Assembly (NCBI RefSeq): GCF_008386585.1
Contig: NZ_VUOB01000062.1
Location: 18,018-82,017, forward strand
Length of the DNA: 64,000 nt
Direction: 5' to 3'
Origin: Solihabitans fulvus
GTDB lineage: Bacteria > Actinomycetota > Actinomycetes > Mycobacteriales > Pseudonocardiaceae
Made by a program: the position numbers and the translations under genes. The first letter of the stretch is position 1, and each line of letters starts with the position of its first letter. Shown here in pieces: positions 1 to 7,893 of this stretch. Below the pieces are notes generated by a model. It was not told where the DNA came from. It worked only from the letters and a program-made list of their open reading frames with translations, and searched no databases.

Positions 1-200
1 CCAGCCGGGTGCTGGTCGAGCTGGAGCGGGAGGCGGGCGCGCGCGGCTACCGACGCGTCTACCTCACCACCGGGCCGCGCCAGCCGGAGGCGCTTGGCCT
101 GTACCTGTCGACCGGGTACCGGCCGCTGTTCGACCTGACCGCCGATCCGGAGACGGTCGGCCACCTGCCGTTCGAGAAGTCCCTCGCGGCCACGCCGTGA
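1..200 (+). CDS. GNAT-family N-acetyltransferase, C-terminal part (gene cut by window edge)
   Basis: Only the last 66 or so residues are present. The reading frame runs from base 3 to a TGA at 198-200. The residues RRVYLTTGPRQPEALGLYLS, followed by TGYRPLF, match the final strand-helix-strand of GNAT acetyltransferases, where acetyl-CoA-binding residues are followed by an A-x-x-LY-x-x-GY motif. GNAT enzymes move an acetyl group from acetyl-CoA to an amine; the substrate cannot be told from this fragment. The stop overlaps a possible GTG start (197) of the next gene, so the two may be co-transcribed. Confidence 0.75.
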   Translation, partial: SRVLVELEREAGARGYRRVYLTTGPRQPEALGLYLSTGYRPLFDLTADPETVGHLPFEKSLAATP

Positions 201-229
201 GCACCGCACCCCAGGAGAGGACGTTTTCC

Positions 230-1192
230 GTGCGCCCGTTCAGAAAGCGCTCGTCCGGACGGCACACACCGCGCCGGCCGCTGCACCCGGTCGCGTTGGG
301 CATGCTGGTGGTGCTCGCGGTCAGCGGCTGCGGGTCGAGCGGCGCGGACACCGGGGGCGGCGCGGCGAGCGGCCCGGCGATCCCCACCGAGGATGTGATT
401 GGCTCCGTGGCGAAGGACGAGAGCAGCGCGGCGCTGCTGCCGGCCGACGTCCGCGCCGCCGGGGTGGTGAAGTTCGGCGACTCGACCGGCTCGCCGCCGT
501 CCTCGTTCTACCGGGAGGACGGCAAGACGCTGGTCGGCGTCGACATCGACTTCACCGACGCGGTGGCCAGGGTGCTCGGCGTGCGCGTCGACCGGGAGCT
601 GGCCAGCTTCGAGGCGATCCTGCCCGCCCTCGGCAGCGGCAAATACCAGGTGGGCACAGGGAACTTCGGCGTCACCGAGGCGCGCAAGCAGACCATCGAC
701 TTCGTCACCTACATCGACGACGGCCAGGGTTTCGCGGTGCGCAAGGACAGCGACCTCGGGGACGTGACGAACCTGGCGCAGCTGTGCGGCCGCAGGATCG
801 GCACCGGGGCCGGCACCACGTTCGAGGCGACGCTGGAGAAGAACAAGCACCTCTGCACGGACGCCGGCAAGCCCGCCTACGAGGTGAGCAGCTTCTCCGA
901 GAACGGCGCGACCACCATCGCGCTGCAACAGCGGCACATCGACGCGATCATGAGCACCATCAACGGATTGCGGTACGCGGCGAGTCAGCAGCCGTGGCTG
1001 AAGTTCCTCAACGAGTTCCACCGCCTCGACGTGGGTTTCGCCCTCAAGAAGGGCTCGCCGCTGGCCCCGGCGTTCCAGGCGGCCGTGAACAAGCTCATCG
1101 CGGACGGCACCTACCAGCGGATCCTGAAAAAGTGGGGCACGGAGGCGTCCGCGATCGCCAAATCGGAGATCAGCCCGCCCGAGCATCCCTGA
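230..1192 (+). CDS. Amino-acid ABC transporter substrate-binding lipoprotein
   Basis: Probable extracytoplasmic solute-binding protein of the polar amino acid family (SBP_bac_3). The N-terminus has Arg/Lys residues, a hydrophobic stretch and a lipobox (LAVSGC), so the mature protein is probably lipid-anchored at Cys. Family features include VGVDIDFTDAVARVLG, the strand SFEAILPALGSGKYQVGTGN and the hinge segment FVTYIDDGQGFAVRKDS. GTG at 230 is chosen because AGGAGAGG lies 9 bases upstream; an in-frame GTG at 197 would add 11 residues before the signal peptide. No permease or ATPase gene is adjacent, so this is an orphan binding protein here. The ligand is not determinable; glutamate, glutamine or another polar amino acid is a family-level guess. 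Confidence 0.85.
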   Translation: MRPFRKRSSGRHTPRRPLHPVALGMLVVLAVSGCGSSGADTGGGAASGPAIPTEDVIGSVAKDESSAALLPADVRAAGVVKFGDSTGSPPSSFYREDGKTLVGVDIDFTDAVARVLGVRVDRELASFEAILPALGSGKYQVGTGNFGVTEARKQTIDFVTYIDDGQGFAVRKDSDLGDVTNLAQLCGRRIGTGAGTTFEATLEKNKHLCTDAGKPAYEVSSFSENGATTIALQQRHIDAIMSTINGLRYAASQQPWLKFLNEFHRLDVGFALKKGSPLAPAFQAAVNKLIADGTYQRILKKWGTEASAIAKSEISPPEHP

Positions 1193-1820
1193 CCCCACCC
1201 GTGCCCGCGTAGGAGGGGCGTTTGGCCGAGCCGAGCAGGAGGGTGCTCGCCCAGGTCGGGAACCAGGACCGGCCTTCGAGCCAGCGCGCAACGGCGTAGA
1301 CGAGCGAGACGAAGAACGGCACCAGGACGGCGGTGCCGAGCGTGACGGCCTGCGCCGACCAACTCGTTGGCAGCAGGCCGATCGCGACGAGCAGGCCGAT
1401 CAGCGCGCCCCACAGCGACGGCACGACGGTACGCACCACGCTGACCGCGTAGTCGGTGACCGGGCCCTTCGGCTCGGCGTTCGGCGGCGCGGTCTGCGTG
1501 GTCGGTGTGGTCGGCGCGGTCGGGGTTGCCGGGCCGGGCTGCGGGGTCGGCGGGGTCGACGGGTGCGGGGTCGCGCCGCCCGCCGCCGACCAGGCGCCCA
1601 TGTTGGCGCCGACCAGCCAGGCCCACGCCGGGTTCACCACGTCGTCGTCGTCCAGTTTCGGATACTTCTTGTCCCACACGGTGTTCGGCATCCGCTCCAG
1701 CAGCGTCCACAGCTGCTCGACGGCGTCGGCGAACGTCGTGTTGCGCGGTGTCGAGCCGCTGCCGGAGACCAGCAGCGCGTCGTGGATGCTGCGCAGCATC
1801 CTGTCCTGTTCCGGAGTCAA
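1170..1820 (-). CDS. Membrane protein of unknown function with Pro/Thr-rich linker
   Basis: 216 residues with a TTG start preceded by GGGAGG at a 7-base spacing. The N-terminal 80 residues look soluble and helical (TPEQDRMLRSIHDALL). Residues 85-120 are a Pro/Thr/Ala-rich linker. Two hydrophobic segments follow (near 132-150 and 155-180), then a basic tail. The order suggests a small folded domain tethered to the membrane. The 3' end overlaps the converging binding-protein gene by 23 bases. I do not recognise the family. Confidence 0.7.
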   Translation of the reverse strand: MTPEQDRMLRSIHDALLVSGSGSTPRNTTFADAVEQLWTLLERMPNTVWDKKYPKLDDDDVVNPAWAWLVGANMGAWSAAGGATPHPSTPPTPQPGPATPTAPTTPTTQTAPPNAEPKGPVTDYAVSVVRTVVPSLWGALIGLLVAIGLLPTSWSAQAVTLGTAVLVPFFVSLVYAVARWLEGRSWFPTWASTLLLGSAKRPSYAGTGGVRDARAG

Positions 1821-2269
1821 CTCGGCCCTCCCTGATTCGCGAGGAACTGTTGTCCTCGCAATCGAATCTCCTGATTGTCGAGCACACTATCGAGCGAGAT
1901 GCTGCCAATTCATTGCAACAGTTCGAGCTTGCGCTTGAACCGATCAAGGACGAAAATCGCGCCTTGCGACAGCCTTGCGACAAATGCAGTACGTGCTCGG
2001 CCTAACCCATGGAACCGGCCAGGCCACTTCGGCGTATGCCGAGGAGAAGCGCGAATCCGGCGTTCGAGCGGCCGCAGGCTCCGGCGGGAGGGCCCAATCG
2101 GTGACGATCAGTACGATTTGCCCGATCGGTGGACCAACGATTGGGTGGGTAGCGGCGAACGGCGTCGATTTTGTCACGCAAATGTGCAACGTTGCGCATG
2201 CCTCCGGCGATACACCACCACGCCAGTACCCCCGCCGACGTCTCCGACGTGATTGGTCGCTAGAGCTGA
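1821..2269. other. Intergenic region between divergent genes
   Basis: About 450 bases between the membrane protein gene (minus) and the PAS-GGDEF-EAL gene (plus). It should hold both promoters. No convincing coding frame is seen. A perfect 10-bp palindrome GCAACGTTGC sits at 2186-2195, about 75 bases before the plus-strand gene; it could be an operator, but one copy is weak evidence. Confidence 0.4.
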
Positions 2270-4423
2270 ATGAACATGGTTGACCAGGTCCCTACCGCGC
2301 CGGAGCCGCGCGGCGGACTCGGCGTGAGCGCGTCCCGGGAGGCCGTCGCCAGGAGCTGGGCGTCGGCCATCAGCAACACCAGCCTGACCTCAATCCCGCG
2401 CGACGAACTGGAGCAGCTGCTGCTCGGCTTCGTCGACGAGCTGCTCGCCGCGCTCACCAGCGAACCCTTCTCGACCGTCGTCGGTCAGCGCGTCGGCGCC
2501 GCCCTGGTGACCAATGACTTCGTCTGCTCCGCGACCGTGGAACGCACCATCGAACTGCTCGGCAACAGCCTGCTCGCCCCGCTGCGCCTGCCCGCGGACA
2601 GCCGGTCGAACACCCGGCTCGTGCGGCTGCTCGGCGCGCTCGCCGCCGGCTACAGCGACGCGCTGCGGGACCGGACACTGGACCAGCAGGAACTCAGCAA
2701 GACCGCGGCAGTCAACACCATCAGGAAGGCCGAACACGCGCTGCGGATCAGCGAGGCGAAGTTCCGCGCGGTGTTCACCTCCTCCGCCGTCGGCATCGGC
2801 GTCACCGCCATGGACGGGCGGGTGCTCGACTTCAACGACGCCATGCTGAACATCCTCGGCTACTCCGCCGACGAGCTGCGCAGGCTCAGCGTGCGCGACC
2901 TGATCCACCCCGACGACCGCGCCTCGCTCGCACTGTCCACTGAGGAACTCACGGTCAGCGGCCGGGAGCACTTCCGTGCCGAGAAACGGATGCTGCGCAA
3001 CGACGGCGAGGTCGTCTCGACGCTGATCGCCGTGTCGCTGGTGCGCGACACCGCAGGCGCCCCCGCCTACCACGTGACCATGGTGGAGAACCTCAACGAG
3101 CTGCGGCTGTTGCAGGACCAGCTGCTCAAGCAGAGCCTGCACGACGTGCAGACCGCGCTGCCCAACCGCTCGCAGTTCCTCGGTTGGCTGGAGAGCGCGG
3201 CCGGCAGCAAGGGGCCGGAGCGGGTCGCGCTGTGCCTGTTCGACATCGACGGATTCCGCGTCATCAACGACGGCTTCAGCCACGACGTCGGCAACCGGGT
3301 GCTGCTGTCGGTCGCCAACCACCTGCGGGCGGTGTTCGGCGACGTCGGCCAAGTCGCGCGCACCGGCGGCGACGAGTTCGGCGTGCTGATCAGGAACCCG
3401 GCCGACCTGACCTCGGTGATCGAGAAGGTCGAGGCCGCGATCGAGCTGCTCGCCGAGCCGATCTACGTGGACGACCGAGGCATCGCCGTGTCGGTCAGCG
3501 TCGGGATCGTCCAGCGCCCGACCAAGGGCGTCGACGCGGCGGAGCTGCTGCGGGCCGCCGACGTGACGGTCGGCTGGGCGAAGGCCGACGGCAGGGCGCA
3601 GTGGGCGCTGTACGACCCGGACCGGGACGCGCGCGAGCGGGTGCGCTGCACGGTCGTGGCGTCGATCCCCGGCGCGATGGAGGAGGGGCAGTTCCGCATC
3701 GACTACGAGCCGGTGCACCTCCTCGCCGACGGCCGCATGGTCGCTGTGCACGCGATGCTGCGGTGGGAGCACCCGACCCTCGGCGTGCTGTCCGTGCAGG
3801 ACTTCCTCGGCCTGACCGAGGCGACGGGGATCGCGATCCGGCTCGGCCGGTGGACCCTGGAACAGGCGTGCACGCAGGCGGGCGGCTGGTACGAGCGGTT
3901 CGGCGACGCGGCCCCGCTGCTGTGCGTCGAGCTGACCGCGAGGCAGTGCCGCGAGCCCGACCTCGTCGCCGACGTCCGGCGGATCCTCGAGGCGGCCGGG
4001 CTGCCCGAGCGGCGGCTGCGGTTGAGCCTCGGCGAGCGGATCGCCTCCGCCCTGACCGACGAGCAGGTCGACGAGCTGAGCTTCCTGACCGACAACGGAG
4101 TTCGGCTCGTGCTGGACGACTACGGATCGGGCAACATCGGGTTGCACCGGCTGCGGCAGATACCGCTGGAGGCGGTCCGGCTGGCCGACGTGATCCTGCC
4201 CGCGCTCAGCACCGAGGACGACCCGATCAGCCGCAACGCCGTCGGCTGGCTGATCGCGCTCGCCGGCGAACTCGGCTACGACGTGCTGGCGCAGGGCGTG
4301 CGGGCCGAGTCGGAGGTGGCCGCGCTGCGCGAGATCGGCGTGCACGCGGGACAGGGCGCGTACTTCGGGCCCGCGCTGACCGGCGACGAGGTCGAGGCGT
4401 ACCTGGCCGCGACCGCGCGCTGA
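2270..4423 (+). CDS. PAS-GGDEF-EAL protein with degenerate EAL domain
   Basis: Cyclic di-GMP signalling protein of about 717 residues. Residues 1-155 are helical and unassigned. A PAS domain follows (about 160-275: SEAKFRAVFTSSAVGIGV, then IHPDDR). The GGDEF domain lies at about 315-465 with an intact GGDEF at about 366-370, so diguanylate cyclase activity is plausible. The inhibitory RxxD site normally found just before GGDEF is absent (GDVG is there). The EAL domain (about 474-712) has HAM in place of EAL, and AQGVR where AEGVE is expected. Both positions are normally catalytic Glu, so phosphodiesterase activity is probably lost. ATG 2270 and ATG 2276 are both possible starts. The last 11 codons are duplicated just downstream (see 4391-4568). 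Confidence 0.92.
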   Translation: MNMVDQVPTAPEPRGGLGVSASREAVARSWASAISNTSLTSIPRDELEQLLLGFVDELLAALTSEPFSTVVGQRVGAALVTNDFVCSATVERTIELLGNSLLAPLRLPADSRSNTRLVRLLGALAAGYSDALRDRTLDQQELSKTAAVNTIRKAEHALRISEAKFRAVFTSSAVGIGVTAMDGRVLDFNDAMLNILGYSADELRRLSVRDLIHPDDRASLALSTEELTVSGREHFRAEKRMLRNDGEVVSTLIAVSLVRDTAGAPAYHVTMVENLNELRLLQDQLLKQSLHDVQTALPNRSQFLGWLESAAGSKGPERVALCLFDIDGFRVINDGFSHDVGNRVLLSVANHLRAVFGDVGQVARTGGDEFGVLIRNPADLTSVIEKVEAAIELLAEPIYVDDRGIAVSVSVGIVQRPTKGVDAAELLRAADVTVGWAKADGRAQWALYDPDRDARERVRCTVVASIPGAMEEGQFRIDYEPVHLLADGRMVAVHAMLRWEHPTLGVLSVQDFLGLTEATGIAIRLGRWTLEQACTQAGGWYERFGDAAPLLCVELTARQCREPDLVADVRRILEAAGLPERRLRLSLGERIASALTDEQVDELSFLTDNGVRLVLDDYGSGNIGLHRLRQIPLEAVRLADVILPALSTEDDPISRNAVGWLIALAGELGYDVLAQGVRAESEVAALREIGVHAGQGAYFGPALTGDEVEAYLAATAR

Positions 4424-4568
4424 CCCGGTCTCAGCCGCCCAGCACCACCACCTCGCCCGGCTGCACCGCGAACGCCGCGGTCGAGGCGTACCTGGCCGCG
4501 ACCGCGCGCTGACTCGATTTCAGCCACCCAGCACCACTACATCGCCCGGCTGCACCGCGAACGCCGTG
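4391..4568. repeat. 89-bp imperfect tandem duplication across convergent gene ends
   Basis: Bases 4391-4479 and 4480-4568 are near-identical copies (7 differences in 89 by eye). Copy 1 holds the real end of the PAS-GGDEF-EAL gene plus a remnant of the last codons of the SAM hydrolase gene on the other strand. Copy 2 holds the real end of the hydrolase gene plus a remnant of the cyclase gene end. A local tandem duplication across the convergent junction, followed by point changes, explains this; both genes stay intact. Confidence 0.95.
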
Positions 4569-5305
4569 GCAGCCGAACCGCCGTTGACGGCGAGTGCCAG
4601 CCGGCCAGCGGAGTCCTCGATGAGCACCGGCTCGCCGCGTGGCACGTCCGCGAACGTGCCGCCGTAGCGGACCCGATCGTCGGCGCCGAACCGCACCAGC
4701 TCGCCGGGAGCGGCCAGCAGGTCGGCCGGCCGCGCGGCCAGCTGCACGTTGCCGAAGCGGTCAACGGCAAGCACCTCGGTCTCCAGCCGGCCGTGCACGG
4801 TCCGGCACACCGGCTCAGGCAGCCGCACCAGCTCGCCGACCGGCAGCGGCCGGCCGAGCCGCTCCGGCCGCACCCCGACGGCCAGGTGCGCGGCGACCGG
4901 GGCGAACACGTCCCTGCCGTGGAACGTGCGCGACACCTCGGCCAGCCAGAACTCCGGCTCGGTCAGCTCATAGGCGGTGAGCACGCCGCCGAGCGCGTCG
5001 GCGGCCGGCAGCAGCAGCCCGTTGTCCGGGCCGACCAGCGCGCCGCGCGGCGCGAGCAGCGCGACTCCCCTGCGGTCCGTGCCGACGCCGGGATCGACCA
5101 CGGCCAGGTGCACGGCCTGCGGCAGGTAGGGCGCGGTCTGGGCCAGCACCTCGGCGCCGCGCCGCACGTCCTGGGGTGGCACCGCGTGCGTCACGTCGAC
5201 GACGGTGACATCGGCGGCGATCCGCCCGACGACGCCCCGGCAGGCCGCCACGAACCCGTCGTCGAGCCCGTAGTCGGTGGTGAAGGAGATCCACTGGTAC
5301 GCCAT
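4520..5305 (-). CDS. S-adenosyl-L-methionine hydrolase (adenosine-forming), DUF62 family
   Basis: 261 residues, the usual length for this family, which splits S-adenosylmethionine with water to adenosine and methionine. Family marks seen: TTDYGLDDGFVAA at the N-terminus, VVDPGVGTDRRGVAL and GPDNGLL, TFHGRDVFAPVAAHLA and DRFGNVQLA in the C-terminal domain. The Asp of VVDPGVGT, the Arg of DRRG and the His of FHGRD fit the family's Asp-Arg-His water-activating set. It is convergent with the cyclase gene and divergent from the HtrA-like gene, with an 85-base gap. Its 3' codons are also found in the neighbouring duplicated copy. Confidence 0.9.
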   Translation of the reverse strand: MAYQWISFTTDYGLDDGFVAACRGVVGRIAADVTVVDVTHAVPPQDVRRGAEVLAQTAPYLPQAVHLAVVDPGVGTDRRGVALLAPRGALVGPDNGLLLPAADALGGVLTAYELTEPEFWLAEVSRTFHGRDVFAPVAAHLAVGVRPERLGRPLPVGELVRLPEPVCRTVHGRLETEVLAVDRFGNVQLAARPADLLAAPGELVRFGADDRVRYGGTFADVPRGEPVLIEDSAGRLALAVNGGSAATAFAVQPGDVVVLGG

Positions 5306-5390
5306 GGCTCTCAGTAAACCCGAGCGGACTCTTGGCCAGTCCTCGGTTGTTCCTCAGGCTGTTCTCAACCTTGGGGGCGACAGTAGAGCC

Positions 5391-6551
5391 ATGACTGAGA
5401 CGCCGAACTCGCCGCAGCAGCCCCTTCCGCACCAGCCCGCCGCCCAGCAGCCGCAGCCTCAGCAGCCCGCCCTGCACCAGCAGAGTCCGCATCAGCAGAC
5501 TCCGCACCAATCGGCACCGCAGCAGCCCGGCGCTCAGCAACTCGGCGCTCAGCAGCCGCAATATGCCGCCCAGCAGCCCCTCCGGCAGCCGGCGCCCCAG
5601 CAGCACCCGCTCCAGCAGCCCGCGCCGCTCCAGCAGCCTCAGCAGCCGCAGCACCCCTACTGGACGGGCGCGCACCCGGCGCCGCCAGGACCGCTACCCA
5701 GCGCGCCGGTGCCCAAGCCGCCGAGGCAGCGCAGGATGGTCGCGCTGGTCGCCGCCGCCGCGCTGGCCGCCGGCCTGGTCGGCGGGACGGCCGGGGTGCT
5801 GGTCGGCTCGGCGAACGCGAACTCCGGCACCGTCGCCCCCCTGAACACCAGCAGCCCCACCGCGCAGGTCGCCGGCAACCTGTCCTCGACGGACGTCAGC
5901 GCGATCGCCGCCAAGGTGCTGCCGAGCGTCGTGCAGGTCAACGTGACCACCGGGCAGGGCGGGGACATCGGCTCCGGCGTGATCATGACCGCCGACGGGC
6001 AGATCCTGACCAACAACCACGTGGTGTCCTCGGCGGCGAACGGCAAGCTGACCGTGACGCTCAACGACGGCAAGACGGTCGACGCGACCGTCGTGGGCAC
6101 GGACCCGACCAGCGACCTCGCCGTGCTCAAGGCGCAGGGCGTGAGCGGGCTCACCCCGGCCACCTTCGGGGACTCCTCGCAGGTCATCGTCGGCGACCAG
6201 GTCGTGGCCATCGGCTCGCCGGAGGGCCTCCAGGGCACTGTCACCTCCGGCGTGGTCAGCGCGCTCAACCGCGACGTGAAGGTGCCGGCCGATCAGCAGC
6301 AGTCGCCGTACCAGCGCGGCAGCCGCGCGAGTGGCCAGGGCGTCAGCTACAAGGCCATCCAGACCGACGCGTCGATCAACCCAGGCAACTCCGGCGGCCC
6401 GCTGATCAACTCCAAGGGCGAGGTCATCGGCATCAACTCGGCGATCTACTCGCCCGGCGCGAGCAACGGTTCGGCCGGCAGCATCGGCATCGGCTTCGCG
6501 ATTCCCAGCAACCAGGCCAAGACCATCGCGGCCAAGCTCGCCGGCAAGTAG
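5391..6551 (+). CDS. HtrA/PepD-like trypsin-family serine protease, no PDZ domain
   Basis: 386 residues from ATG 5391. Residues 1-110 are Gln/Pro-rich with many QQP units. One membrane segment follows (about 118-142), then an extracytoplasmic trypsin-like domain. The catalytic residues are clear: His in TNNHVV, Asp in TSDLAVLK and Ser in NPGNSGGPL. HtrA proteases degrade misfolded envelope proteins and usually carry a PDZ domain after the protease; here the protein stops at SNQAKTIAAKLAGK, directly after the protease fold. The stop is followed at once by a strong terminator, so there is no sign of a split-off PDZ. The Gln/Pro-rich tail should be cytoplasmic. Confidence 0.9.
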   Translation: MTETPNSPQQPLPHQPAAQQPQPQQPALHQQSPHQQTPHQSAPQQPGAQQLGAQQPQYAAQQPLRQPAPQQHPLQQPAPLQQPQQPQHPYWTGAHPAPPGPLPSAPVPKPPRQRRMVALVAAAALAAGLVGGTAGVLVGSANANSGTVAPLNTSSPTAQVAGNLSSTDVSAIAAKVLPSVVQVNVTTGQGGDIGSGVIMTADGQILTNNHVVSSAANGKLTVTLNDGKTVDATVVGTDPTSDLAVLKAQGVSGLTPATFGDSSQVIVGDQVVAIGSPEGLQGTVTSGVVSALNRDVKVPADQQQSPYQRGSRASGQGVSYKAIQTDASINPGNSGGPLINSKGEVIGINSAIYSPGASNGSAGSIGIGFAIPSNQAKTIAAKLAGK

Positions 6552-6576
6552 CGGAAACAAGTAGCGGAAAGCCATG

Positions 6577-6617
6577 AAGGACGCCATCGGGACGTGCACC
6601 GTCCCAATGGCGTCCTT
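6577..6617. terminator. Strong intrinsic-type hairpin between convergent genes
   Basis: Long stem: AAGGACGCCAT pairs with ATGGCGTCCTT, with an inner GGGACG/CGTCCC stem and a small loop. Flanking GAAAG/CTTTC bases can lengthen it further. It lies 25 bases after the protease stop and 13 before the end of the converging tmsB-like gene, so it can serve both. Confidence 0.85.
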
Positions 6618-6630
6618 CTATGACTTTCGG

Positions 6631-7863
6631 CTAGGCCCAGTCGGGGCGCAGCGGCATACCGGAGCGGTAGCCGTCCAGCTTGACGCCGAGCACCTGGTGC
6701 AGCTGGATGTTGTTGCGCTCGAAGCCGAGCCGGGACGCCGCCATGTACAGCCGCCACACTCTGGCCCGCGCGTCGCCGACCTCCTCGACGGCCGCCGCCC
6801 AGTTCTCGTCCAGGTTGGCGCACCAGGCGGCGAGGGTCAGCGCGTAGTGCTCGCGCAGGTTCTCCTCGTGCCGGATCTCGAAGCCCCGGTCGTTCATCAC
6901 CGACGTCAGGTGGCCCGGCCCGACCAGCTCGCCGTCCGGGAACACGTAGCGGTCGATGAACCCGCCCGTCCTGGCCCGCTCCATGTTGGTGGGCCTGGTG
7001 ATGCAGTGGTTCAGCAACCGGCCGCCCGGCCGCAGCTTGTCGTGCAGCGACCGGAAGTAGGCCGGCAGCTTGGCCTTGCCGATGTGCTCGGTGAGGCCGA
7101 TGGAACTGACCGCGTCGAAGCCCGACTCGGCGACGTCCCGGTAGTCCAGGTGCCGCACCTCGGCGAGGTCGGACAGCCCGGCCTCCACGATCGCCTTCTG
7201 CGCCCACTCGGCCTGCGCCCGCGAGAGCGTCACGCCGAGCGCGCGCACGCCGTAGTGCTTGGCTGCGTGCATGACCATGCCGCCCCAGCCGCAGCCGACG
7301 TCGAGCAGCCGCATGCCCTCCTTGAGCCCGAGCTTGCGCGCCACCAGGTCGTGCTTGGCGAACTGGGCGTCCTCGAGGGTGGTGTCCGGCGTGGCGTACA
7401 CGGCGCAGGTGTAGGCCATGGACGGGCCGAGCACGTACTCGTAGAACCGGTTGGACACGTCGTAGTGGTGCGCGATGGCCTGCTGGTCGCGGGCCTTGGA
7501 GTGCCGCAGCCCGCGCACCCTCGCCTCCTGCGGCGGCGGCTCCACCTTGGTGCGCAACCGAATGCTGCCCAGCGTGGTGAGCAGCTTCAGGCGCTCCGAC
7601 CACGGCACATCGTGCAGGGTCAGCTCGGAGAGCCTGCCCAGGGCCGTGTACATGTCCCCGATGATCTCCAGGTTCCCGGTCACATAGGCGCGGGCGAGCC
7701 CGAGCGCGCCGGGCGCGGAAGCCAGGTAGGACAAGGCAACGGGGGTGCGCACCTCGATGCGGACGTCGGCGCCGGGCGGGCCGGCCTGACTTCCGTCGTA
7801 CGCGCGGAACTGGACGTCGGCCTTGCCACCCGCCGCCCGTTCGAAGACCTCCGCCAACCGCAT
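6631..7863 (-). CDS. tmsB: Cyclopropane-fatty-acid-synthase-like methyltransferase, probable 10-methylene fatty acid synthase
   Basis: 410 residues from ATG 7863 (AAAGGG upstream); a GTG at 7890 is the other option. The class I methyltransferase fold shows the SAM-binding motif LLDVGCGWGG (about 183-192), preceded by IAHHYDVSNRFYEYVLG and AYTCAVY, typical of the CFA synthase and mycolic acid methyltransferase family. The gene directly before it is a FAD oxidoreductase. This pair matches the actinobacterial tms/bfa genes, where the methyltransferase adds a methylene at C10 of oleoyl chains in phospholipids and the flavoenzyme reduces it to 10-methylstearate (tuberculostearate). The assignment rests on pairing and motifs; an ordinary cyclopropane synthase cannot be excluded. 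Confidence 0.82.
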   Translation of the reverse strand: MRLAEVFERAAGGKADVQFRAYDGSQAGPPGADVRIEVRTPVALSYLASAPGALGLARAYVTGNLEIIGDMYTALGRLSELTLHDVPWSERLKLLTTLGSIRLRTKVEPPPQEARVRGLRHSKARDQQAIAHHYDVSNRFYEYVLGPSMAYTCAVYATPDTTLEDAQFAKHDLVARKLGLKEGMRLLDVGCGWGGMVMHAAKHYGVRALGVTLSRAQAEWAQKAIVEAGLSDLAEVRHLDYRDVAESGFDAVSSIGLTEHIGKAKLPAYFRSLHDKLRPGGRLLNHCITRPTNMERARTGGFIDRYVFPDGELVGPGHLTSVMNDRGFEIRHEENLREHYALTLAAWCANLDENWAAAVEEVGDARARVWRLYMAASRLGFERNNIQLHQVLGVKLDGYRSGMPLRPDWA

Positions 7864-7893
7864 GGCACCGCCCTTTCGTCGTGGAACCACGGC

